A stretch of 64,000 nucleotides of DNA from the NCBI RefSeq assembly GCF_000739615.1, contig NZ_BATP01000051.1, positions 50,768 through 114,767 on the forward strand, given 5' to 3'. Shown here piece after piece: positions 49,605-57,010 of this stretch. The stretch comes from Haloferula sp. BvORR071 (GTDB lineage Bacteria; Verrucomicrobiota; Verrucomicrobiia; Verrucomicrobiales; Akkermansiaceae). The translations under genes were made by a program, and so were the position numbers. The notes below the pieces were generated by a model. It was not told where the DNA came from, did not search any database, and worked only from the letters and a program-made list of their open reading frames with translations. The number at the start of each line of letters is the position of its first letter. Within the stretch, counting starts at the first letter, position 1.

Positions 49605-50980
49605 CCGGCTTTCTGCTTCTCTTGTTCCTTCTTGCGGGCCTTCGCGGTGAGCACCAGCTTGATCGCGAGCTCGCGCCAGTCGGCGGCATCACCGGGCACG
49701 GGGAAATGGCGGGTCCAGGGCTTGCCGCTGGTGCCCACGCCGATGATGGCGCGCAGTCCGAGCTCCTTCGCTTGCCCGGCAAGTTCCGCATTGCCATCGA
49801 GCAAGAGCACGAAGTCGAGCGGCACCGGGTGTGAGGCGTCGCAACGCTCTAACAGGTCAGCCGTGATCGCACCGGGGAAGCGGACGATGCGCGGATCATC
49901 CGGCAGGCCGCTCGCATCTCCGATGATATCGATGCGTAGATCCGGGCGCAGCTCAAGGAGAGTGGTGATCGTAGCAATGGAATCCGGGCTGCCGGGACGC
50001 AAGGTGGCAGCCATGCGGGTGGGCTGCGTGGCCTTGGCCGCAGCGGCGGCGGGAGAGTCCTTGGTGTAGAAGCCGAGCGGCATCATCTTGTCGGTCCGCC
50101 AGCGGTCGTGGAACCAGAAGATGTCCGCGAGGCTGTCGCGCATCGCGGTCTCAAGGTGGCTCATGACCTCCGGCGTCTTTGCATTGTCCGGCACCGGACG
50201 GATGGTGAGAAGCCATCTGCCGCCTGGCTGTGAGGCTATCGAGAGAGAGACTATCGCGGTGCCGGTGCGACGCGCGAGAAGGGTGGGCAGCGGGGTGCAG
50301 GATGACAGGCGGCCGAAGAATTGGCAGAGCTCGCCGTGGCCGCCAGCGCGCTGGTCGGCCATCACCGGGACCACGCCGCCGCGCCGCAGCAGACCGGCGG
50401 GGCCGTTGAAGCCATCGTGCTTGCTGAAGACGACAGCGCCCTCCTGGGTGCGGCGCTTCAGGGTCAATGCGTCTAACAGAGGGTTCTCCAGCGGGCGGTA
50501 GATCGGGCCGCCCTGGATATCGCCGCCGACCTCGCGGATCAACTGCGCGAGGACTTCCCAATTGCCCATGTGCGCCCACACCATGACCACCCCTCGCCCG
50601 CCGCGAAGTGGATCTAAGAGGTGTTCGAAGCCCTCGAGGGACAAGTATTCGCGGAGCTTGCCGGGCGGCATGGTGGCGGCGCGCTGGCTGGCGAGCATGT
50701 TCGCGCCGGAGCGGCGGAAGGTCTCGCGGACCAGGCCATCCATGTCCGCCGGTGGCGAGGCCGCGGTGGCGATGCGGAGATTGCGGCGGACGAGGCGGCG
50801 GCGCTTGGCCGAGAGCGCATGCGCGGCCAGTCCGAGAGCTCCGCCGATCTTTGCAACGGTGGGCAGGGACATTAGGCCGAGCACGCCCTCCAAGGCACGG
50901 AAGAGCGCAAACTCCACGCGGTGCTTCAGGGTCGGTTGCGGGTTCTCTTGCGGGGCCTTGTCCTCTTCCTCTTCGCTCAT
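49601..50980 (-). CDS. Lipid A acyltransferase-like protein with C-terminal glycosyltransferase-like domain
   Basis: This 459-residue protein is read from ATG 50980 (MSEEEEDKAPQENPQPTLKH). Residues about 40-310 are the LpxL/HtrB type: a hydrophobic-basic start, RRLVRRNLRIATA, AHMGNWEVL (the H-x4-E active site, near residue 137), GPIYRPLENPLLDALTLKRR, and DQRAGGHGELCQFFGR. Members transfer acyl chains to lipid A or related glycolipids at the inner membrane. After about residue 330 the protein continues another 130 residues (GDASGLPDDPRIVRFPGAIT, VLLLDGNAELAGQAKELGLR) that look like the donor half of a GT9/heptosyltransferase-like fold. Such a fusion is larger than the usual 300 residues. It heads the next two genes. 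Confidence 0.8.
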   Translation of the reverse strand: MSEEEEDKAPQENPQPTLKHRVEFALFRALEGVLGLMSLPTVAKIGGALGLAAHALSAKRRRLVRRNLRIATAASPPADMDGLVRETFRRSGANMLASQRAATMPPGKLREYLSLEGFEHLLDPLRGGRGVVMVWAHMGNWEVLAQLIREVGGDIQGGPIYRPLENPLLDALTLKRRTQEGAVVFSKHDGFNGPAGLLRRGGVVPVMADQRAGGHGELCQFFGRLSSCTPLPTLLARRTGTAIVSLSIASQPGGRWLLTIRPVPDNAKTPEVMSHLETAMRDSLADIFWFHDRWRTDKMMPLGFYTKDSPAAAAAKATQPTRMAATLRPGSPDSIATITTLLELRPDLRIDIIGDASGLPDDPRIVRFPGAITADLLERCDASHPVPLDFVLLLDGNAELAGQAKELGLRAIIGVGTSGKPWTRHFPVPGDAADWRELAIKLVLTAKARKKEQEKQKAG

Positions 50981-51044
50981 TTCATCTCTTCGGCGAGGGA
51001 GTCTCCCCGCTGGGAGGGGGGAGGGCAAGCCTCGTGGCGAACTC

Positions 51045-51691
51045 CTACACCTTCACCGGATGCGCGATCGCGGCGTGGGGATCGCAGCCGGTGAAACGGA
51101 CATTCGCGAGAGCCGGGTGCGCCTGCGGGGGAAAGCCGGCAGCGGCGGCGAGGGTGGGCAGGCGGACTTCGCAAAAGACCGGCGCGGCGAGTGCCTCCTC
51201 GCATTCCGGATGGGCGAGGATGGCATCGAGCGCGCGGCGGCTGAGGAGGATTGCGGCCAGCGGGGCGATGCCCGTGGCGTGGCCGCGCAGGGATGACGGA
51301 AGGTGCGGGATCTCGCGCCACCAAGGCCAATCGCTATTCCGCGGCTGGACCTCCGGGCAGAAGAAGTCGCCGGGGATGGGGAATGCATCCCCGAGCTTCG
51401 CGGCGAAGCGGACATCCCACTCGAGAAAGAGCAGGTGGCTCGCCGTGCAGCTTTCGCGATGCGCTCGCCGCTGCCGGCTCCCTCGTGCTCCCTCGTGCTC
51501 CCTCGTGCTCCCTCGTGCTCCCTCGTGCTCCCTCGTGCTCCCTCGTGCTCCCTCGTGCTCCCTCGCGGGCGCCACAGTCTCGCCACTGCCGCGAAGGCCT
51601 TCTTCCCGAAACTGTCCTTGCGGTTCACTCCTGCAAAATCCGCGTGCGGCTCTGGCAACGTATTCTCCTCGGTATTGAATGGATCAGCCAT
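51045..51691 (-). CDS. Probable phase-variable glycosyltransferase-like gene, currently out of frame
   Basis: Reading from ATG 51691 gives MADPFNTEENTLPEPHADFA and KDSFGKKAFAAVARLWRPR, then runs into a 10-bp tandem repeat (51477-51565). After the repeat that frame gives Ser/Arg/Pro-rich nonsense. The frame ending at 51045 instead gives a credible protein: LLFLEWDVRFAAKLGDAFPI, PGDFFCPEVQPRNSDWPWWR, ALAAPVFCEVRLPTLAAAAG, HAAIAHPVKV. This looks like a GT-A-type domain (EWD in place of DxD, final HPVK). The repeat is open in all three frames, so one more unit, or two fewer, would join N- and C-terminal parts. It precedes the acyltransferase by 64 bases. Family assignment is low confidence; the frame argument is stronger. 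Confidence 0.55.
51477..51565. repeat. 10-bp tandem repeat, about nine units
   Basis: Eight complete units CCTCGTGCTC occupy 51481-51560, with GCTC before and CCTCG after. The length is 10, not a multiple of three, and the repeat lies inside a gene. This is the kind of simple-sequence tract that slips during replication. Confidence 0.9.
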
Positions 51692-51765
51692 GATTCGTCT
51701 TCCTGATTGGAGGTAATGGTTCTCGTCCCTCTTTTGCTTGCTCGTGCGGCCTCGTCACACCGACC

Positions 51766-52212
51766 TTACAGCGCCCCGCTCGCCGCGGCACCCGCGATGC
51801 CCTCACCATTCCACCCAGCCTCTGCCCCCGTAACGGGCGCATCGCCAGCCATGCCGGCATCGCCAATCCCGCCGTCCGGCACCGCCTCCACCGCCTTCCG
51901 GATAATCCGGTCCGCGTCATTGAAGCCCATGCTCGACAGCGCCTGCACGAACAACCTCCGCAGCGCAGGCTTATCCGCCTCCGGCACCGCCACATACTGC
52001 AGCGCGATCTGGATCGCCGTCTTCGCCGCCTCCAGCCGCTGCAAATTCTGCGACTGCGTCAACACCAGCGACACATTCGTGCGCAGCCCCCGCACATCGC
52101 CCGCCTTGATCTCCAGCAGCTCCGCATCCTTGCCCTCGCCCCAGGTGAAGACCTCATCCTCGAACTCTCCGAGCGCCCCAGACGCGGCCAGCCAGCTCCC
52201 GCGCAACCCACA
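51766..52212 (-). pseudogene. C-terminal remnant of an unidentified protein, possibly phage-derived
   Basis: The frame reading to the stop at 51766 has a credible helical region: EIKAGDVRGLRTNVSLVLTQ, NLQRLEAAKTAIQIALQYVA, ALSSMGFNDADRIIRKAVEA, then a Gly/Ala tail (GAEAGWNGEGIAGAAASGAL). Upstream the frame degenerates and is overlapped by the GNAT gene, so only about 145 residues remain. The pattern is reminiscent of the C-terminal part of phage portal proteins, but I cannot confirm it. With the phage-like giant protein at the window end it suggests a decayed mobile element. Confidence 0.4.
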
Positions 52213-52252
52213 TCTGACTCCGAATAGCCACCTGCCAGATACTGCCGGAATC

Positions 52253-52729
52253 ATGCTCGCTCCCGAGATCGAAATCAAAAGCGCCAGCTTCCCCGCCGAT
52301 GGCAAAACTGTCCGCGAGCTCTTCCGCGAATACGCCGATAGCCTCGGCATCGACCTCGCCTTCCAGGACTTCGAGCAAGAACTCGCCACCCTCCCCGGCA
52401 AGTACGCCGCCCCTAGTGGCTGCATCCTCATCGCTTGGCAAGATGACCAGCCCATCGGCTGCGTCGCCCTCCGCCCCATCGATGACCGCGACTGCGAGAT
52501 GAAGCGCCTCTACCTCCGCCCATCCGCCCGCGGAATCAAGCTCGGCCGCCAACTCGCCGAACGCATCTGCACGGAAGCCCGCAGCGCCGGCTACCAGCGC
52601 ATCCTCCTCGATACCCTCGCCCACATGGCCGCCGCCCGCGCCCTCTACAGCTCCCTCGGCTTCCAGCCCATCGAGCCCTACATCTACAATCCCATTCCCT
52701 GCGCCATCTTCATGGCCCGGGATCTCTAG
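52253..52729 (+). CDS. GNAT acetyltransferase 4
   Basis: This 158-residue protein (MLAPEIEIKSASFPADGKTV) has the GNAT layout: GCILIAWQDDQPIGCVALRP, then CEMKRLYLRPSARGIKLGRQ (acetyl-CoA motif A) and LGFQPIEPYIYNPIPCAIFM. It is of the YitH/'PanZ-like' compact type and is not closely related to the three genes at 19.7-22.1 kb. The ATG at 52253 is used; a longer ORF upstream is a shadow of the remnant gene. It is followed by a TGTTAG word 14 bases after the stop. Confidence 0.8.
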   Translation: MLAPEIEIKSASFPADGKTVRELFREYADSLGIDLAFQDFEQELATLPGKYAAPSGCILIAWQDDQPIGCVALRPIDDRDCEMKRLYLRPSARGIKLGRQLAERICTEARSAGYQRILLDTLAHMAAARALYSSLGFQPIEPYIYNPIPCAIFMARDL

Positions 52730-52901
52730 CGGCCAGCGCGTCTGTTAGATCCACGCATCCCTGGAGAGTGGATGCTATTTCAGCCACTCCCCCTTGAGTG
52801 AGCTGAACCCGGCATTGCGGGTGGCGTGAGGCCGGTGGATGCCAATGGGCAAGCGCTAGCTGGGTTGCGCCCGTTACGCGGGGAGCGCCACGTCGGGAAC
52901 C

Positions 52902-54347
52902 ATGCCCGCTATGGGCAAATACCGGGGTGGCGGGATGCGGCGATGGGCGGGGGAACTGTCGCAGTCGGCGGTGCCCCCCGCCTCGCCTCAGGGACAGGCG
53001 CAAACACAAGCGCCCGCGGCCAGCGATTCCCTCGCGCCGCCAAAACTGGAAGAGCAAGCGCCGCTCATACAGCAACCTCTGCCAGACCAGGAAGCAGAGC
53101 GCCGCAAACAGGAGGAAGCGCAACAGCAGGACCTGCTCCGCCTTCAACAGCAGGACGCAGAACACGCACGACAGGCGCAGGAAGCGGAACAGCAGCGTCA
53201 GAGAGATGCTGCTCGCGACACAGCCCTCCGTGATCTGCGGGAAGCAGAGGCCCAAGCAGATGCACAGCTTCCCCCCAGCTCCGCACCAGTCGCCGTTCCG
53301 CTTGCGAAGCCGTCCCCGGAAGCCACCGCGTATGAATCCCAAGCCAGCAATGCGGAGCCCGAGACTGTGGCCCGGGGTGCACAGGAAAACCCCGATTCTG
53401 ACCTCTCACGCGAGAATCTAACACAGGAGGAGGACATCCCGCGCCGCAGGAGCCCTGGGGCTGCGATCCCCACCCGGGTAGCGGCAGCGGCGGAGCGAGT
53501 GAGGCAAACGGAGGCTGCCTTCAAATCGCACATCAGCGATCTGGTTCAGGCCTCACGGAGTGCGCTGCCATCGACTTCAACGCCAAGCAGGGGAGCGGCG
53601 GAGAAGCAAAGTGATCCAGCTCCTTACTCGAAGCCTCAGGCTTCTCCCCAGGGTTCCAAGACCGCCGCGGCGTCATCGCCGGGCATCTCGCCGAGTCCTG
53701 CCCAAGCGCAGGAAGGAGAGGCCGGAAGGAAGCAAGACGCCGCCCCCATCGATGTCCACGCGGCTGCGATGGGCAAGGGAGCCAGGAAGCTCCTCGGGCA
53801 CGTCAAAGTCGGTCGCAAGATCGCCTTGGAGGTCTACCGCCACTACAGCGGGAAGCTGGAGAAGCACGGTAGTCTGGATGTCGCCGGGCAAGTCCAGTTC
53901 GACGATGCCCGCAGGGCTCTAGCCACTGCACTGTCAAGCAGCACACCGGCCGCAAAAGCAGCAAGCAATGCGGAGCAGACGGCAGGAGGTACTTCCAACG
54001 AAGATACTGAGCTCCCGGAAGTCCACTTCTCTTTGAGCGGGCTTCCCGAATTGGCTTCAAATATTCTTCATGCCCTGCAAGCAGGTCACCCAGCTGTCCT
54101 CACCTACCTTGGAAACCGAAGGGCGAAGAGGGCGAACCGAAGGGCCGCAACATATGGCGTTCCCAGCATTGCAGGATTCAGCCGCGACGAGTATCCCTTT
54201 GCATCATCCAGGGAGGGTGGCAAAGGAGCTTGGGTCGGTCATGTACCGGTATGGCAGCAAGACCTTCAAGCCAAGCTCATCGGGGCACTCGTAAGTAAGC
54301 ACAAACTCAAGCCCGGCCATCGATACCGGGTAGTGATCATTCCATGA
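52902..54347 (+). CDS. Polymorphic-toxin-like protein with NucA/NucB DNase C-terminus
   Basis: This 481-residue protein is Gln/Ala/Pro-rich at the N-terminus (QGQAQTQAPAASDSLAPPK), then a coiled-coil stretch at about 60-130 (EEAQQQDLLRLQQQDAEHAR), long disordered Ser/Pro segments and a helical part at about 300-350 (GHVKVGRKIALEVYRHYSGK). The last 110 residues end with RDEYPFASSREGGKGAWVGH (from residue 428) and QAKLIGALVSKHKLKPGHRY. DEYPFAS-EGG is the signature of the NucA/NucB deoxyribonuclease family. The gene overlaps its small neighbour in an ATGA. Layout (long variable N-terminus, nuclease C-terminus, inhibitor next door) fits a toxin. Start at 52902 or 52911 (MGKYRGGGMRRW) is uncertain. 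Confidence 0.72.
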   Translation: MPAMGKYRGGGMRRWAGELSQSAVPPASPQGQAQTQAPAASDSLAPPKLEEQAPLIQQPLPDQEAERRKQEEAQQQDLLRLQQQDAEHARQAQEAEQQRQRDAARDTALRDLREAEAQADAQLPPSSAPVAVPLAKPSPEATAYESQASNAEPETVARGAQENPDSDLSRENLTQEEDIPRRRSPGAAIPTRVAAAAERVRQTEAAFKSHISDLVQASRSALPSTSTPSRGAAEKQSDPAPYSKPQASPQGSKTAAASSPGISPSPAQAQEGEAGRKQDAAPIDVHAAAMGKGARKLLGHVKVGRKIALEVYRHYSGKLEKHGSLDVAGQVQFDDARRALATALSSSTPAAKAASNAEQTAGGTSNEDTELPEVHFSLSGLPELASNILHALQAGHPAVLTYLGNRRAKRANRRAATYGVPSIAGFSRDEYPFASSREGGKGAWVGHVPVWQQDLQAKLIGALVSKHKLKPGHRYRVVIIP

Positions 54348-54847
54348 AATCATATCCTGAACCTTTCATGCTTCCCGATCTCGACTTCGCCTACGGCATC
54401 TTCGTGCTGTTTGATGAAGCGGTAGGTCATCCTGACGTAACTTTTTCAGAGGAAACCGTTGCTCAAGGTTTCTCGCGGGCCGAATCCGGCGCTTGGTTCA
54501 AGACGCCGCTGGAATTCGGGGATGGCTACCTGCGTGTGGCAATTGGCCCGTTCGAAGCCACCGGGGACTATGATCGCGCGGTTGCCGTGCCTTTTCACTG
54601 CATCTCCGGATGCGTTACCATCGCGGGCCCGGATGAACCTTTGGAAGAGCAGAGAAGCTTTGACCTTCCGCCGGGATACTACCGGCTCACCGTCGCGCAG
54701 CGGGTGGTCGATGAAGAAGGGGAAGACATCGATCTATTCTTCGAGCCGCTCGCGGAACCAGCCAAGTGGAGCGAGGTTCTCATCGCGGACGAGAGCATGC
54801 GTCCGCCTGGGGTGATTGAGCAAGAAGCTGGGAATCTCGGGAACTGA
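54344..54847 (+). CDS. ComJ/Nin-type inhibitor, putative immunity protein for the NucA-like DNase
   Basis: This 167-residue acidic protein (MKSYPEPFMLPDLDFAYGIF) carries EETVAQGFSRAESGAWFKTP, LRVAIGPFEATGDYDRAVAV, PFHCISGCVTIAG, YYRLTVAQRVVDEEGEDIDL and WSEVLIADESMRPP. The QGF-W/R-x-G-x-x-F, PF, GYYRL and L-D-E-x-x-P blocks resemble competence protein J (ComJ, also Nin), which in Bacillus inhibits the NucA nuclease. Finding a ComJ-like gene directly after a NucA-like one, with overlapping ATGA, is strong context support. The acidic composition (many Asp/Glu) suits DNA mimicry of a nuclease site. Confidence 0.7.
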   Translation: MKSYPEPFMLPDLDFAYGIFVLFDEAVGHPDVTFSEETVAQGFSRAESGAWFKTPLEFGDGYLRVAIGPFEATGDYDRAVAVPFHCISGCVTIAGPDEPLEEQRSFDLPPGYYRLTVAQRVVDEEGEDIDLFFEPLAEPAKWSEVLIADESMRPPGVIEQEAGNLGN

Positions 54848-54977
54848 GTTCGGTCGCTCCCATGGCTTTCCCGCTAGGGCGGCATGAGATTCAGCTTCTT
54901 CCCTGCGGCTTCCGAACGTCCGTGATTCGATCCAATCGAACCACGCCACGCAGACTCCCATTGTTACCCGCCCCCCT

Positions 54978-55682
54978 TCACGACAGCCGCTTGCTGCGGC
55001 ATGGGCGACAGCGGAAGAACAGCCCGGACACCATCAGCGCCCCGACGCCCCCGAGTGAGAAAGGCTCCGGAATCGTGGAGATGGAGGACACATTCTCCAC
55101 GGTAATCTGCAGGGTGTAGGTGTTGGTCTCATCCAAGGGATTCCCATCCATGCCTGTATTAAAGAAGTCGGAGTAGAATTCGCCGACTCCAACGACATAA
55201 TTCCCGGCCGGCAGTAACCCATCGAAGTAAATGCTAGGATCCCAATCATGCACCGAGCCTGGATCGAGGGGAACCAAGCCGCTCGACTGGACTAGATTCC
55301 CGTCGTCCAAGGCTCCCAGCAGCTGATAGGTTCCTGGGACGGCGGTTTCCACCCAGAGCCCGATCATGGTATCAACATCGGGCATCCCATAGTCAATATC
55401 GATGGAGATCCGACCGGGGGACGTGGTCGCGAACGTGTAATAGTCAAAACTATTCCCGCCGCTACTAGTGATGCTTACCCAAGGAGTGACGGAGGGATCG
55501 ATTCCAAAGTGGGACCCGATATCTGAATTCGGGCCGATTGAGAACGAGCCGCCCACATTTTGGGCCGTGGCGAGGGTATCGTTCAATTCCAGCTCGGCAA
55601 TGACCGCGGCGTTCGAGATGCCGGAGCCTTGGATGAGCAGAACAGCAAGGGAGGGGAGGGCCCCTTTCATGATTGCTTTCAT
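54978..55682 (-). CDS. PEP-CTERM exported protein
   Basis: This 234-residue protein is read from ATG 55682 (MKAIMKGALPSLAVLLIQGS). A signal peptide is followed by ELELNDTLATAQNVGGSFSI and WVSITSSGGNSFDYYTFATT, a beta-sandwich resembling the bacterial pre-peptidase C-terminal (PPC) fold, and ends with IPEPFSLGGVGALMVSGLFF and a basic CRPCRSKRLS tail. The PEP motif, hydrophobic helix and basic tail are the PEP-CTERM sorting signal, recognised by an exosortase, which is not in this window. The protein is probably sorted through the outer envelope and may be part of an extracellular matrix. Confidence 0.85.
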   Translation of the reverse strand: MKAIMKGALPSLAVLLIQGSGISNAAVIAELELNDTLATAQNVGGSFSIGPNSDIGSHFGIDPSVTPWVSITSSGGNSFDYYTFATTSPGRISIDIDYGMPDVDTMIGLWVETAVPGTYQLLGALDDGNLVQSSGLVPLDPGSVHDWDPSIYFDGLLPAGNYVVGVGEFYSDFFNTGMDGNPLDETNTYTLQITVENVSSISTIPEPFSLGGVGALMVSGLFFRCRPCRSKRLS

Positions 55683-56099
55683 TTTAATGGGGGGCGTTTG
55701 TATTTTGGGGGTAAATAATCCCTGCGATATCACTTGAGAACAAGGCCAGGGGTCAAGGTGTATTTGCTTCGGGTTGTTCGGTATCATATGAACAACTTTA
55801 CCCCATTGCGCGCGATGATCTGCCCCTCACTACAGGCCATTCCCACATTTCCAAAGCCGTAGTTGATTCGCGGGATGTCGCCCCGCACGGCCTCGTTCTT
55901 GTTAGGCTATGCGAGCAAATCCCTTTGGGAGACCAGCTCCTGATCGCAGACCGGGCACACAGGATGGTCCTTGTGCTATTCCCAAGTGGGTTCTCCTCCG
56001 GGGGAAGTCCGGCCAGCGTCGATCTCCTTTTTCATTCTTCTCCGGAGAAGCCGGGTATCAATGCCGCGGCTTCCCAATGGAGAGAGGCCCACGTGCCCC
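55683..56099. other. Intergenic region with a candidate promoter only
   Basis: This 417-base gap separates the PEP-CTERM gene (leftward) from the HisJ-type gene, which reads leftward too. I see a candidate promoter near 55727-55756, a TGTTAG at 55900, and no credible gene, tRNA or strong hairpin. Confidence 0.4.
55727..55756 (-). promoter_or_regulatory. Candidate promoter for the PEP-CTERM gene
   Basis: On the minus strand TTGACC (complement of 55751-55756) is followed 18 bases later by TGATAT (complement of 55727-55732). This is about 45 bases upstream of the chosen ATG. The spacing is acceptable for sigma-70. Confidence 0.35.
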
Positions 56100-56939
56100 T
56101 CAGATTTCCTTCAGCGAACCCAGCGCCTCCGCGATCGGCACATCCACCCGCTTCCGGTCCACGAAGTAACTCACCTTCTCATACCCCGCCTCTAACAAAC
56201 TCGCCAGCGCCTCCCGATATCCATCGCCCACCCGTTCCGCCACGTGCGCATCCGCGCCGATCACCACCGGAATCCCGCGCTCGCGCATCAGCACCAGTTG
56301 CCCCAGCGAGGGATTCATCTCCGGAAGCAGCTTGAACATCCCGCTCGTATTCAGCTCCATCGCCACCCCCGTCGCCGCGATGCGGTCGAGCGCGCGGCTC
56401 ACGTCCTCCCGCAGCCTCGCGAAATCCCAATCCGCCGGCGACTCGTTCTTGATCAGATCCGGGTGCGCCAGCGTGTCGAAGAGCCCCGTCTCCGCGGACA
56501 TCGCCAGGTGCTCGTAGTAGAGCTTCTGATAGGCCAGGACATCCCCGCGGTAGTAATTCTTCCGGTAGTCCCCCAGCTGATAGTGCACCGATCCCAGCAC
56601 ATGGCTCAGCGGCGTGCGCGCATGCAGCTCCTCCAGCCACGGCTCCACGCCCGGATAGTAGTCGCTCTCGATTCCCGTGCGCACATCCACCTGGCCCTCA
56701 TGACCCGCGCGCGTCTCCGCGATCATCGCCAGATAGTCCGCATACTGCCCCGGCCCCATCCGCACATGCGCGGAATTCCCGTCCGGCAGCGGACAGTGGC
56801 AGGTGAAGGTGATCCCCTTCAGATTCCGCTGCCGCGCCACCGCCGCATACTCATCCGTCGTCCCGTAGGCATGCTTGCACAGCGTCGTATGGCAGTGGGA
56901 TTCGTAGAGCAGGGGAGCAGGTGCGGCGATCTCGTTCAC
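56100..56939 (-). CDS. Histidinol-phosphatase (HisJ/PHP type)
   Basis: This 279-residue protein is read from a GTG at 56939 (MNEIAAPAPLLYESHCHTTL). It has the HisJ features: SHCHTTLCKHAYGTTDEYA (metal-binding HxH and the following C-HA), TFTCHCPLPDG, TGIESDYYPGVEPWL, LGSVHYQLGDY, FDTLAHPDLIK and TSGMFKLLPEMNPS, ending with GADAHVAERVGDGY. This PHP phosphatase removes phosphate from L-histidinol phosphate in histidine biosynthesis. No other his gene is in the window. The longer frame to 57323 runs into the antisense strand of the neighbouring gene and is not real. Confidence 0.85.
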   Translation of the reverse strand: MNEIAAPAPLLYESHCHTTLCKHAYGTTDEYAAVARQRNLKGITFTCHCPLPDGNSAHVRMGPGQYADYLAMIAETRAGHEGQVDVRTGIESDYYPGVEPWLEELHARTPLSHVLGSVHYQLGDYRKNYYRGDVLAYQKLYYEHLAMSAETGLFDTLAHPDLIKNESPADWDFARLREDVSRALDRIAATGVAMELNTSGMFKLLPEMNPSLGQLVLMRERGIPVVIGADAHVAERVGDGYREALASLLEAGYEKVSYFVDRKRVDVPIAEALGSLKEI

Positions 56940-57010
56940 GCCCCCAGACTCGCCGATCCACTCGCATCCCGCCAATCGCAATTCCTCATCGCCGTGATTC
57001 CACGCAGGAA

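Noticed and set aside
51477..51565. CRISPR array
   Set aside because: The repeat is 10 bp with no spacers. No other array-like pattern and no cas gene were seen anywhere in the window.
51053..51691. Uninterrupted 212-residue ORF starting at 51691
   Set aside because: Its second half (Ser/Arg/Pro-rich) looks like an off-frame reading. The adjacent frame has a much more protein-like sequence, so I treat the locus as frame-broken at the repeat.
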